Shown here: positions 8,996 to 17,555 of the stretch, piece by piece
How positions within the stretch are numbered: position 1 is the first letter of the stretch
Layout: every line of letters starts with the position of its first letter
From: Cohaesibacter haloalkalitolerans
GTDB taxonomy: Bacteria > Pseudomonadota > Alphaproteobacteria > Rhizobiales > Cohaesibacteraceae
Assembly (NCBI RefSeq): GCF_003574655.1
Contig: NZ_QNUM01000001.1
Coordinates: 682,001-746,000 of the forward strand
DNA: 64,000 nucleotides
Direction: 5' to 3'
Notes under the pieces: generated by a model
What the model was told of the DNA's origin: nothing
The model's database searches: none
The model's input: the letters and a program-made list of their open reading frames with translations, nothing else
Program-made: the position numbers and the translations under genes

Positions 8996-9930
8996 CAGTT
9001 GCGGCCCTCCGGTGCGGTGACGTCGCGAATGCCGTCGCCGAGCATGTTGATGGACAGGACGAGGAAGAACAGCGCAACCCCGGGGATGGTGATCAGCCAG
9101 CTTTCGAACAGCAGCATTTCCTTGCCTTCGGAGATCATCAGGCCCCAGGACGGGGTTGGGGGCTGCACGCCGAGGCCAAGGAAGCTGAGGGCGGCCTCGA
9201 GAATGATGGCGTGTGCCATTTCCAGCGTGAAGATGACGATGAGATGGTTCATCACGTTGGGCAGGATGTCCTTGAACAGCACCCGTGGCAGGGAGGCGCC
9301 AAGTACTTGTGCTGCGGCGACATACTCAAGCTTGCGGACCTGCATGGTGGCAGCGCGCATGACAACCGCGAAGCGATCCCAGAGCAGCAGACCCAGAACC
9401 GAGACCACCACATAGAGCGAGCCGCCGAACAGGGCCACCACGGCCAGGGCGACCAGCACCACTGGCATGGCGAGGCGCACGTTGATGAAAAAGGTGACAA
9501 GAAGGTCGATCCGACCGCCGAAGTAACCAGCCATGACGCCCATGAAGGTGCCGATGCAGGCCGAGATGGTGGCGGCGATCAGGCCGATGAGCAGCGAGAT
9601 GCGGGCGCCATAGACCAAGCGGGCCAGATAGTCGCGCCCAAGCGCGTCCGTGCCGAGCGGATGCTCCCATGTGCCGCCCATGAAGGCTGGCGGCTTCATG
9701 CGGGCCAGAAGGCTCTGCGCATATGGGTCATGGGTGGCGATCAGCGGCGCGAAAATGGCGACGATCACGATGATGGACATCACGAACAGGCCAAACAGCA
9801 ACCCCTTGTGGCGCAGGGCACGGCGCAGCATCTTGGCGCGCGGAGAAAGCTGATGGGCCGGGGTCTTCCCCTTCTTGGAGACCGCGTCCGGTTTTTTGGC
9901 CGAGGCCGAGGTGAGGGAGGTGTCTGACAT
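8995..9930 (-). CDS. dipeptide-type ABC transporter permease (DppC-like)
   Basis: A 311-residue inner-membrane permease. It has an N-terminal cytoplasmic tail, a first membrane segment at about 42-64 (GLFVMSIIVIVAIFAPLIA), and the binding-protein-dependent transport domain with five more segments. The HPLGTDALGRDYLARLVYGAR motif region at about 95-112 is diagnostic of DppC/OppC proteins, and the EAALSFLGLG coupling helix lies near 245. It pairs with the DppB-like permease encoded just upstream in the operon. Confidence 0.92.
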   Translation of the reverse strand: MSDTSLTSASAKKPDAVSKKGKTPAHQLSPRAKMLRRALRHKGLLFGLFVMSIIVIVAIFAPLIATHDPYAQSLLARMKPPAFMGGTWEHPLGTDALGRDYLARLVYGARISLLIGLIAATISACIGTFMGVMAGYFGGRIDLLVTFFINVRLAMPVVLVALAVVALFGGSLYVVVSVLGLLLWDRFAVVMRAATMQVRKLEYVAAAQVLGASLPRVLFKDILPNVMNHLIVIFTLEMAHAIILEAALSFLGLGVQPPTPSWGLMISEGKEMLLFESWLITIPGVALFFLVLSINMLGDGIRDVTAPEGRN

Positions 9931-9948
9931 GATTTTCTCCGTTCCCGA

Positions 9949-10866
9949 TCAGGCGATGCGCAGGCGTGGATCCATCCAGGCGTTCAGGATGTCCGCCAGG
10001 AAGGTGAAGAAGATGTAGAACATCGAGAAGATGAGGATGAGCGCCTGCATGGTCGGCAGATCGTTGCGGGAAATGGATTCCCAGGCAAGGAAGCCGGCGC
10101 CGTGCAGCGCGAAGATGCTTTCGACCACAATGGAGCCGCCGAGCATGAAGCCCATCTGCACTGCGGCAAGGCTGATCACCGGAATGATGGCGTTGCGCAG
10201 GGCGTGCTTGAACATGATCTTGCGGGCGCTCAGGCCCTTTGCACGGGCCGTGCGGATATAGTCCGCGCTCAGCACTTCAAGCATGCCGGCGCGGGTGAGG
10301 CGCATGATGGCCGGTGTGGCGTAGTAGCCCAGCACGATGGTCGGCAGGATGAAATGTTTCCAGCTGGTCGAGCCCGAGGCAGGTACAAGCCCCAGCTTGA
10401 TGGAGAAGACGACGATCAGGATCAGACCGAACCAGAAGGACGGAATGGCCTGACCGACGACCGATATGAAGAGGGAAGCGCGGTCGATGAGGGAGTTGGG
10501 CTTGACCGCGGCAGCAACCCCCATGGGTATGGCCAGCAGCAGGGCGAAACTCATCCCCAGCAGGCCAAGCAGCATGGTCACGCCCAGACGGTCGGCAATG
10601 AGGTCGGAAACCGGCAGGTCGAAATACCAGCTGTTGCCCAGATCTCCGGTCGCTGCCTTGCCGAGCCATTCGAAATACTGAATGACGATGGGTCGATCAA
10701 ATCCATAGCGGTCGTTGACCATCTGGATGTCTTCGGCGGAGGCGTTTTCCCCTGCGATCGCGATCGCAGGATCACCGGCCATGAAGAGCAGGCTGAAGCT
10801 GATTGCCGATACGGTGAAGGCCACCAGAAGGGCAAGACCGAGCCTTTTCAGAATATACATATACAT
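9949..10866 (-). CDS. dipeptide-type ABC transporter permease (DppB-like)
   Basis: A 305-residue permease of the DppB/OppB type. It starts with the signal-anchor-like YILKRLGLALLVAFTVSAIS and the periplasmic PAIAIAG/YGFDRPIVIQY segment, then has five membrane segments and the DYIRTARAKGLS coupling motif near residue 220. It partners the DppC-like protein. Two in-frame ATG codons lie at 10866 and 10860. A strong hairpin separates it from the binding-protein gene, which probably lowers its expression relative to that gene. Confidence 0.92.
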   Translation of the reverse strand: MYMYILKRLGLALLVAFTVSAISFSLLFMAGDPAIAIAGENASAEDIQMVNDRYGFDRPIVIQYFEWLGKAATGDLGNSWYFDLPVSDLIADRLGVTMLLGLLGMSFALLLAIPMGVAAAVKPNSLIDRASLFISVVGQAIPSFWFGLILIVVFSIKLGLVPASGSTSWKHFILPTIVLGYYATPAIMRLTRAGMLEVLSADYIRTARAKGLSARKIMFKHALRNAIIPVISLAAVQMGFMLGGSIVVESIFALHGAGFLAWESISRNDLPTMQALILIFSMFYIFFTFLADILNAWMDPRLRIA

Positions 10867-10901
10867 TCCGACCTCGAAGTTCTGTTATTTCAGGAAGAGG
10901 T

Positions 10902-10924
10902 GGGGTCGGACTGCTTCCGACCCC
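10902..10924. promoter_or_regulatory. intercistronic hairpin after ABC binding-protein gene
   Basis: A perfect inverted repeat: GGGGTCGGA (10902-10910), a five-base loop, then TCCGACCCC (10916-10924). It lies 10 bases beyond the binding-protein stop and upstream of the DppB-like gene. No U-run follows it in the direction of transcription, so it is more likely a partial terminator or 3'-end stabiliser than a full terminator. Such hairpins commonly make binding protein more abundant than permease. Confidence 0.7.
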
Positions 10925-10933
10925 GATTGCCAG

Positions 10934-12445
10934 TTATTTCCAGCCGAAGGTGAAGAAGCGCACCAGTTCGTCCGGAGTTGCCTTGAAGTCCATTTCCTTG
11001 CTCATGGCGTAGTTCACGTTATAGGTGAACAGTGGAACCCAATAGGCTTCGTCAACGATCTTCGTAAGGGCCTTCTTGTAGAGGTCCTTGCGCACGGCCT
11101 TGTCGGTGGACTTGTCTGCGGTGGTCAGCCATTCCATGATTTCGGGGTCGCGGGCATCATCCCAGTCACCGCCGGTGAAGAATTCGGAGGTGATGGCCGA
11201 TGCGTCGGCGATGGAGTAGGAGCCCCAGGTCTGGAAGGAAATCGGCACTTCACCCTTGGCGCGCTTCTCACGCAGGGCTGCATACTGCAGGTAACTGAAG
11301 TTGGTCTTGATGCCGACTTCGTTGAGGAAGCCCATCATGGCTTCTGCATAAGGCCGGTCCCGATAGGCATAGAAGTCGATGGTGAAGCCATCCGGATAGC
11401 CGGCTTCGGCAAGCAGGGCCTTGGCTTTTGCCGGATCATAGTCGTAGGTCGGCAGATCCTGAGCGCAGGCAAACTGTACCGGCGAACAGGCGCTGTCGAT
11501 CACCGTGGAGGAACCCTTGACCAGAGCCTCGACGATGGCCTTGCGGTCGATGGCATGGTAGATGGCCTGACGGACCTTCTTCTTGGTCATCGGGCCTTCC
11601 TTGTCAAAGCGTCCGGCAGCATCCATCGTGATGTAGCCGACACGGATGGCCGGGGCATTGACGACGTCAAACTTGCCCATGGCACCAAGCTTTTCGGCCT
11701 GGTCTGCGGGGATGTTCCAGAGGAAATCAAGGGTGCCGTTGAAGAATTCGGCGATCTGGGTGTTCATGTCGGGAATGGTACGGATGTCGATCTTGGACAC
11801 CTTGGCCATGCCTTTCGGCCCGCCGAAATAGTCGTCGTTCTTCTCAAGAACAAAGTGCTTGCCGGGTTCCAGCTCGGTAATCTTGAACGGGCCGGTGCCG
11901 ACCGGGTGGGCTGCCATGCCCTTGGGGCCAACTTCTGCGTAATATTCGTTTGGATACATGGCTACAGGGCCAGCGAGGAATTCTTCTGCAGCCGGGAACG
12001 GCGCGTCAGCCACGATGCGGACCGTGTAGTCGTCGATTTTCTCGGCGTGGTCCATCCAGCTCACGTTGGTCTGGCTCTTGACGCCATTGTCCTTGTTGGC
12101 CACGAAGTTGACGGTGTAGACCACGTCATCGGCGTTGAAGGGTTCGCCATTGTGGAACTTGACGCCCTGACGGAGCTTGAATTCGATGGTGGTGTCGTTG
12201 ATCCAGGTCCAGGATTCAGCGAGGTTGCCCTCATACTCGCCGGTCTCCGGATTGCGGTAGAGCAGACCGTCCCAGACAGAGTGGTTCAACAGCAGGCCTT
12301 CGCGGGCGGTGTTGAAATAGACGTCCGCAGATTCCAGCTCTTTCAGAAATGCCATATTGACCGTGTCGCTTGCCTTGTCGGCGTAGGACACAGCTGAAAG
12401 AGCCAGGTAGACCGCAGTGCTCAATACCAGTTTTGATATCTTCAT
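10934..12445 (-). CDS. ABC transporter substrate-binding protein, dipeptide/oligopeptide family 5
   Basis: A 503-residue periplasmic binding protein of the SBP_bac_5 family. It has a short Sec signal (MKISKLVLSTAVYLALSAVSYA), family segments such as LAESWTW, VKFHNGEPFNADDV and GTGPFKI, and YDYDPAKAKALLAEAGYPDG near residue 345. Family members bind di- or oligopeptides, nickel, heme, opines or glutathione. It is the first gene of the large minus-strand unit and is divergent from a GntR/FCD regulator. The hydrolases downstream suggest a short peptide or gamma-glutamyl ligand (inference). Confidence 0.92.
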   Translation of the reverse strand: MKISKLVLSTAVYLALSAVSYADKASDTVNMAFLKELESADVYFNTAREGLLLNHSVWDGLLYRNPETGEYEGNLAESWTWINDTTIEFKLRQGVKFHNGEPFNADDVVYTVNFVANKDNGVKSQTNVSWMDHAEKIDDYTVRIVADAPFPAAEEFLAGPVAMYPNEYYAEVGPKGMAAHPVGTGPFKITELEPGKHFVLEKNDDYFGGPKGMAKVSKIDIRTIPDMNTQIAEFFNGTLDFLWNIPADQAEKLGAMGKFDVVNAPAIRVGYITMDAAGRFDKEGPMTKKKVRQAIYHAIDRKAIVEALVKGSSTVIDSACSPVQFACAQDLPTYDYDPAKAKALLAEAGYPDGFTIDFYAYRDRPYAEAMMGFLNEVGIKTNFSYLQYAALREKRAKGEVPISFQTWGSYSIADASAITSEFFTGGDWDDARDPEIMEWLTTADKSTDKAVRKDLYKKALTKIVDEAYWVPLFTYNVNYAMSKEMDFKATPDELVRFFTFGWK

Positions 12446-12509
12446 ATTGGTTCCCCTGTTTGTGGCTCGGGTGTGTGCTTGGAAGGTTATTTGTATTGAT
12501 TTTTATGAG

Positions 12510-12540
12510 ATTGTATATAATCTGTCTGAAATGTATACTG
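12510..12540. promoter_or_regulatory. candidate GntR operator in divergent promoter region
   Basis: The 113-base gap between the binding-protein gene and the GntR gene contains two AT-rich near-palindromes: ATTGTATATAAT at 12510-12521 and ATGTATACTG at 12531-12540, the latter centred on GTATAC. Dyad sites of this size beginning with TGT/GTAT are usual for FCD-type GntR proteins. The position fits control of both divergent genes. No binding evidence is available. Confidence 0.4.
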
Positions 12541-12558
12541 TCAAGCGATATTGGACCC

Positions 12559-13236
12559 ATGACTAATAAATACAAAGCATCAACCTTCATTTGCTCGGAA
12601 ATTGAGCAAAAAATTGCAACGGGTGCCTACAAAGATGGCGAAAAGCTGAATGAAGCGGACCTCGCCGATGAGTTCAACGTGTCGCGAACACCGCTGAGGG
12701 AAGCTTTCCAGATCCTCGAAGGGATCGGTCTTGTGGAGCTCATACCCAACCGCGGCGCCTTTGTTCGACGACCGACGATGACCCGGCTTGTGGAGATGTT
12801 CGAATTCATGGCCGAGCTCGAAGCCTGGTGCGTCAAGCTGGCGACCCGCCGTCTCACTTCAGCCCAGCAGCTTTATCTCAAGCGCGCGGCAAGCGACTGC
12901 GAAAAGGCGCTGAGGGCGGGCAAGAATGACGAATATTACGAGGCCAACAACCGCCTGCACGGGATGATCTATCAGGCCTCCGGCAATGCGGTGCTCGAAG
13001 AAGAGGCGCACCGGATGCATCGCCGCCTGAGGCCTTTCCGGCGCAAGCAGCTGGATGTGACCGGCCGTCTTGAGAAATCCATGCAGGAGCATGCGGACAT
13101 ATTGGCCGCGATGGATGAGGGCGACGAGGAAAAGGCCGCTGATCTGATGCGCAAGCATATCTATACGCTGGGTAACACCTATGACCAGTATCTTGCCGCG
13201 CTTGAGGAAGTGCCAGCGGATGTGATCGAGCTTTGA
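12559..13236 (+). CDS. GntR family transcriptional regulator, FadR/FCD type
   Basis: A 225-residue regulator. Residues 1-70 form the winged helix, with EADLADEFNVSRTPLREAF as the GntR recognition helix region and LIPNRGAFVR as the wing. Residues 80-215 are a helical FCD ligand-binding domain with metal-ligand-type residues (the NNRLHGMIYQASGN and MRKHIYTLG helices). The open frame extends upstream to 12370, but the ATG at 12559 gives the usual N-terminus and leaves room for a divergent promoter. It probably controls the peptide-uptake unit transcribed away from it; FCD effectors are typically organic acids or amino acids. Confidence 0.9.
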   Translation: MTNKYKASTFICSEIEQKIATGAYKDGEKLNEADLADEFNVSRTPLREAFQILEGIGLVELIPNRGAFVRRPTMTRLVEMFEFMAELEAWCVKLATRRLTSAQQLYLKRAASDCEKALRAGKNDEYYEANNRLHGMIYQASGNAVLEEEAHRMHRRLRPFRRKQLDVTGRLEKSMQEHADILAAMDEGDEEKAADLMRKHIYTLGNTYDQYLAALEEVPADVIEL

Positions 13237-13280
13237 TGCGGAGGGGCGGTCTCTCCGTCCCATCACCAGAAGCGCTGCTG

Positions 13281-14012
13281 TCAGGCTAATCCGTTCTGCC
13301 GGGTCCGAACCAGATCATTGACACCATCGAGGATGGAATAGACCGGCTTGCCGGTGGCCTCGATGAGGGCCTGTTGATAAGGCGGCAGGTTGCCGCATTC
13401 GAGCAGGAAGGCTGTGATGTCCGGGTTGGTGGCCAGCATTGTTGTTGCCTTGTAGATGATATCGGCTTCGATGGCTGCCTGATCAAGGGTCTCGAGTTGT
13501 TCCGACTTGGCCCTGAGGATGGCGTCGGCGAAGGCGGGACAATCCTCCATGCCGGAAATCACCACCGAATCACGATCGATTCCCACAGCTGCCAACACTT
13601 CGCTGCCAAGGCTTGCGGCTGACGCAGTCAGGATGCCGATGCGGCCCAACGGGTGGCGCTGCCGGATTTCGCCATAGAGGCAGAGGGCCGAGAGCATCAC
13701 CGGAACGGCAAGGGCCTGCTGCATCTCCGTCTGGATGGTGGCCAGAAAGCCGCAGGTGGAGGTGATGGCAACTGCGCCTTGCTGCTGCAATTCTCGTGCT
13801 CTCGACATGAAGGCTTCCACCAGTTCCGGAGCCGGGCGACCGTTGCGCACGATATCGAGGCTGCCCGCGCCCGCCACCACCTCCACTCTGGCCGGAATGG
13901 CAAAACTTTCAGGATTTCCCGCGTCGCCAAGGGGACGTGGAAACCTGGTGTCGAGCATCAGGATGCCTATAAATGGATCATTTTGATCAGTCATTGCCAA
14001 AAATTGCACCAA
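13281..14012 (-). CDS. aspartate/glutamate racemase superfamily protein
   Basis: A 243-residue protein of the Asp/Glu/hydantoin racemase fold. The two catalytic-position cysteines are visible in TSTCGFL (about residue 87) and LLECGNLPPY (about residue 205). The family includes racemases, maleate isomerase and arylmalonate decarboxylase, so the reaction is not certain. A start at the internal ATG (MTDQND, residue 7) is equally possible. It converges on the GntR gene and is on the same strand as the peptide/D-amino-acid unit. That neighbourhood makes a racemase acting on a D- or L-amino acid intermediate plausible. Confidence 0.75.
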   Translation of the reverse strand: MVQFLAMTDQNDPFIGILMLDTRFPRPLGDAGNPESFAIPARVEVVAGAGSLDIVRNGRPAPELVEAFMSRARELQQQGAVAITSTCGFLATIQTEMQQALAVPVMLSALCLYGEIRQRHPLGRIGILTASAASLGSEVLAAVGIDRDSVVISGMEDCPAFADAILRAKSEQLETLDQAAIEADIIYKATTMLATNPDITAFLLECGNLPPYQQALIEATGKPVYSILDGVNDLVRTRQNGLA

Positions 14013-14616
14013 TCGAAGAAGCGCTGGGCATGATCATCCTTGTGTATTCTGATGTCGAGATCGAGCACAAGACATGGATGATCTGCCCGGGGAATTTGCC
14101 ATTGCTTGGCTTTTCCTGTCTGCAATACAGGATTTTGTCAAAAATATCAGCCATGTTTCCTCAATTGTCCCAGAGACGTTGAAGGGGCACGCTTTTTGCA
14201 AAGCCCGCAGCAAAAGAAAGCCAAGTGGCAAGGCTTGCTCCGGGTGCTGATTGTTTCCTGTCCGGATCTGTGGCTTTGCTGCTCCTCAAGCAGGGATCTG
14301 CTTGCTGTTTTGGCTCACATTTCGAAGCGTGGGATGGATAACGTCATGGTCAAGGCAATTCTGGTGTATGGCACGGGGGCTATCGGTGTGCCATTGGTGC
14401 CGGTTGTTGATGGTGATCACCTCCGGGCCTTGACGCTCCGCAAAATTTCCAACACTTTTATCCAACCAGTGCCTGGCTTCAACAATGGATCCGGCGCGAA
14501 AGAACGATACACCGGCACGTCCAATGCCGGGACCAGAACAGGATTGCCGGGCCAATTTCACTGAAAACGGGCCGGTTGAGAGCTCAACACCACATCATCA
14601 CCCAGAGGAAGTCCAA
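14013..14616. other. 604-base gap without a convincing gene
   Basis: No ORF here resembles a known family over its length. A plus-strand frame covering 14106-14564 contains an ATG at 14346 followed by MVKAILVYGTGAIG, which looks like the first strand and glycine loop of a Rossmann protein, but the remainder is unlike one and the frame ends at 14564. It may be a gene remnant or chance. The 3' part should carry the promoter of the TRAP operon. A ribosome-binding AGAGGAAG lies at 14604-14611, before the dctP ATG. Confidence 0.5.
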
Positions 14617-15588
14617 ATGAAGATCAAAATTCTCCTTGCCTCGGTCGTCTCGTTTGCGGCCATGACATCGATGTCCCACGCGGAAAAATGGGACATGGCC
14701 CTAGCCTATGCCGCAACCAACTTCCACTCCGAGATGGCTGCCGAGTTTGCCAAGGAAGTGGCTGAGAAGACCAATGGTGCGCTTGAAATCACCACTCACC
14801 CGTCCGGGGCGCTGTTTGGTGGCGCCGAGATCTTCGGGGCTGTGCGCAAGGGGCTGGTGCCGATGGGAGAACGCCTGATCTCCGCCCTTGGCAACGAAGA
14901 TCCGATTTATGAGATCGATTCGATTCCGTTCCTGGCGACTTCCTATGCCGATGCGATGAAACTCTACAAGGCCTCCAAGCCTGCTCTTGAAAAGACGCTG
15001 GCCGCTGCCCGCACCACGCTGCTCTATTCCTGCCCATGGCCGCCGCAGGGCTTCTATTCCATCAAGGAAGCCAATGTTCCTGACGATGTGAAAGGCCTGA
15101 AGTTCCGCGCCTACAACCCGACCACCTCCAAGATTGCCGAATTCCTTGGCATGGCACCGACCAAGATCGAAGCTGCCGAGCTGTCTCAGGCCTTCGCGAC
15201 CGGGGTTGCCGAATCCATGATCTCGTCCGGCTCGACGGGCTATGACCGCAAGCTGTGGGAACATGTCGGCTATTATTACGACGTCAAGGCCTGGTTGCCG
15301 CGCAACATGGTGATCGTCAACACCAAGGCCTGGGATGGTCTGGATGACAGCGTCAAGGCCGTGGTCAAGGAAGCTGCTGCCACTGCCGAAGCCAAATGCT
15401 GGGCCAAGTCCGAAGAGCTTGACAGCTGGTATGTCGAGCAGTTCACGGAAAAGGGCATGAAGGTTGCTCCGGCATCGCCGGAAATGCAGAAGGCCTTCGA
15501 GGAAGCCGGCGTCAAGCTGCGTGACGAGTGGCTTGAGCGGGCCGGGGATGCCGGTGCTGCTGTTCTCAAGGCCTATGAAGGCATGTAA
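14617..15588 (+). CDS. TRAP transporter substrate-binding protein (DctP family)
   Basis: A 323-residue periplasmic binding protein. It has a Sec signal (MKIKILLASVVSFAAMTSMSHA) followed by a DctP domain, including the conserved Arg in GLKFRAYNPTT (near 160), which in this family clamps the substrate carboxylate. The start is the ATG at 14617 behind an AGAGGAAG Shine-Dalgarno; the upstream part of the open frame is not signal-like. It is the first gene of a DctP-DctQ-DctM operon that continues into a Usp and a hydrolase. The ligand is probably an organic acid but cannot be named. Confidence 0.93.
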   Translation: MKIKILLASVVSFAAMTSMSHAEKWDMALAYAATNFHSEMAAEFAKEVAEKTNGALEITTHPSGALFGGAEIFGAVRKGLVPMGERLISALGNEDPIYEIDSIPFLATSYADAMKLYKASKPALEKTLAAARTTLLYSCPWPPQGFYSIKEANVPDDVKGLKFRAYNPTTSKIAEFLGMAPTKIEAAELSQAFATGVAESMISSGSTGYDRKLWEHVGYYYDVKAWLPRNMVIVNTKAWDGLDDSVKAVVKEAAATAEAKCWAKSEELDSWYVEQFTEKGMKVAPASPEMQKAFEEAGVKLRDEWLERAGDAGAAVLKAYEGM

Positions 15589-15597
15589 GTCAAATCT

Positions 15598-15626
15598 GTC
15601 TGGAGAGGCCAACGGTCTCTCCAGAC
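15598..15626. promoter_or_regulatory. intercistronic hairpin between dctP-like and dctQ-like genes
   Basis: The arms GTCTGGAGAGGCC (15598-15610) and GGTCTCTCCAGAC (15614-15626) pair over 13 bp with one G-U, around a three-base AAC loop. The hairpin begins nine bases after the dctP stop and is followed by CCTTTCCC rather than a T-run. It probably acts as a partial terminator or mRNA stabiliser that favours the binding protein. Confidence 0.75.
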
Positions 15627-15667
15627 CCTTTCCCGGCTTCAGGTCGGGTCTCTCCAGGGACGCGTGA

Positions 15668-16195
15668 ATGTCTTATATCAGTCGGTTTCTAGACCGGGTC
15701 TATCTCGTTGGCGCCTGGCTCGCAGGCGCCCTGTTGGTGACGCTCTGCCTTCTGGTGCTTTACAGCATCGTGGCGCGGCTTGTGGGCTGGTTCGCCGGGG
15801 GGGCTTCCGATGTCGCAGGCTATGCCATGGCCACCAGCAGCTTCATGGCGCTCGCTTACACATTTCGCTCGCAAGGGCACATCAGGGTTTCCATTCTTTC
15901 GCAGCGCCTTGACGGGGTCAGGAGACGCGCGCTGGAAATCTGGGCCCATTTTGCCATCGCCGGTGTCGCAAGCTTTCTGGCTTTCTACATGGTCCGGCTG
16001 GCGATCGATTCCTATGACTATGGCGAGCGCAGCGAAGGCGCCGATGCCATGCTGTTGTGGATTCCGCAAACGCCGGTGGCGCTCGGTGCCTGCCTGTTTG
16101 CGCTCTCGACCATCCATGTCTTTCTGATCGTCCTCCTCAATTACAAGTCTGTCGATCCCGAGCTGAACGAGGCCGGGGGGCCACAAGAGGTATGA
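15668..16195 (+). CDS. TRAP transporter small permease (DctQ family)
   Basis: A 175-residue protein with four membrane segments, the pattern of DctQ subunits: about residues 14-36, 48-66, 90-112 and 133-155. The SFMALAYTFRSQGHIRVS segment is the family's second-helix motif. It forms the membrane complex with the large permease, whose start overlaps its stop by four bases (ATGA at 16192-16195). Confidence 0.9.
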   Translation: MSYISRFLDRVYLVGAWLAGALLVTLCLLVLYSIVARLVGWFAGGASDVAGYAMATSSFMALAYTFRSQGHIRVSILSQRLDGVRRRALEIWAHFAIAGVASFLAFYMVRLAIDSYDYGERSEGADAMLLWIPQTPVALGACLFALSTIHVFLIVLLNYKSVDPELNEAGGPQEV

Positions 16196-17487
16196 ACGAA
16201 GCCCTATCCATTGCAATCTTCCTGTTTGCCCTGTTCTTCCTGTTGGGCACCAGCGTCTGGGTGGGGGCCTCGCTGCTGCTCACGGCCATGCTGGGGATGT
16301 ATCTGTTCACCTCCGCCCCGATCGGTGATGCGCTGGCCCTGACCATCTGGGGCAGTCAGTCATCATGGACCCTGACGGCGCTGCCGCTGTTCATCTGGAT
16401 GGGCGAGATCCTTTACCGGACCAACCTGTCCGAGACGCTGTTTCGCGGCATTGCGCCCTTCATGCGGCGGATGCCCGGCGGTCTTCTGCATGTGAATGTG
16501 GGGGCATCGGCTATCTTTGCCGCCATTTCCGGCTCATCGGCGGCCACGGTTGCTACCGTTGGCAAGATGGCGATCCCTGAACTGCGCAAACGCGGCTATC
16601 CGGAAAAGCAGATCGTCGGATCGCTGGCCGGTGCGGGCACACTGGGACTGCTCATTCCGCCCAGCATTTCGATGATCATCTACGGAGTGACCGTCAACGA
16701 GAGTATCGCCAAGCTGTTCATGGCGGCGATGATTCCCGGTGTTTCCCTGGCGCTGCTGTTCATGGGCTATCTCGCCCTCTGGGGCTCACGGCACGGCAAC
16801 GAGATGCAGCGGGACCCTTCCACCAGCTGGAGCGAGAAGCTGTCGGCCTTTCTGGGCCTGTTGCCGGTCGTGGCGCTGATCATCGCGGTGATCGGCTCGA
16901 TCTATGGCGGCATCGCCACGGCAACCGAAGCGGCCGCACTCGGCGTTCTGGGCTCGTTCGTTCTTGCCACTTTCCAGAAGACATTGACGCGCGAGACCTT
17001 TGTCGAATCCGTGCTCGGCGCAGTCCGGACCACAACCATGGTCATGTTCATTCTGATGGGCTCGGGCTTCCTGTCGCTGGCAATGGGCTTCACCGGTATT
17101 CCGAAAGCGCTGGCAGAGGTGATTTCCGCCTGGGACCCTTCGCCGATGGTCCTGATCCTGACACTGACGGTCTTCTACATCTTGCTGGGTTGTTTTCTCG
17201 ATGGCATCTCGTCCATTGTTCTGACCATGGCGGTCATCGAGCCGATGGTTCGGGCTGCCGGGTTCGATATGCTCTGGTTCGGGGTCTATCTGATGATCGT
17301 GGTCGAGATGGCCCAGATCACACCACCGATCGGCTTCAACCTGTTCGTGCTGCAAGGCATGACGGGGCACGATATCGGCTTCATCGCGAGGGCCTCGGTG
17401 CCGAGTTTCCTGGTGATGTGCCTTTTCGTGGGGCTGTTGGTGGCCTTTCCCGATCTGGCCCTGTGGCTCCCCAGTGTATTGAAGTGA
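16192..17487 (+). CDS. TRAP transporter large permease (DctM family)
   Basis: A 431-residue membrane protein with about 12 hydrophobic segments and DctM signatures: FAAISGSSAATVATVGKMAI near 105, GAGTLGLLIPPSISMIIYG near 145 and EMAQITPPIGFNLFVLQG near 380. It imports the substrate delivered by the DctP-type protein using an ion gradient. The ATG at 16192 overlaps the dctQ stop; the longer upstream frame is a shadow of dctQ. Confidence 0.93.
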   Translation: MNEALSIAIFLFALFFLLGTSVWVGASLLLTAMLGMYLFTSAPIGDALALTIWGSQSSWTLTALPLFIWMGEILYRTNLSETLFRGIAPFMRRMPGGLLHVNVGASAIFAAISGSSAATVATVGKMAIPELRKRGYPEKQIVGSLAGAGTLGLLIPPSISMIIYGVTVNESIAKLFMAAMIPGVSLALLFMGYLALWGSRHGNEMQRDPSTSWSEKLSAFLGLLPVVALIIAVIGSIYGGIATATEAAALGVLGSFVLATFQKTLTRETFVESVLGAVRTTTMVMFILMGSGFLSLAMGFTGIPKALAEVISAWDPSPMVLILTLTVFYILLGCFLDGISSIVLTMAVIEPMVRAAGFDMLWFGVYLMIVVEMAQITPPIGFNLFVLQGMTGHDIGFIARASVPSFLVMCLFVGLLVAFPDLALWLPSVLK

Positions 17488-17555
17488 GAGAGACAACCCG
17501 GTTTCCCAAAATGCAATGCGCCCATTGACATGACCCCTTGAGACAGGAGCCCGAA

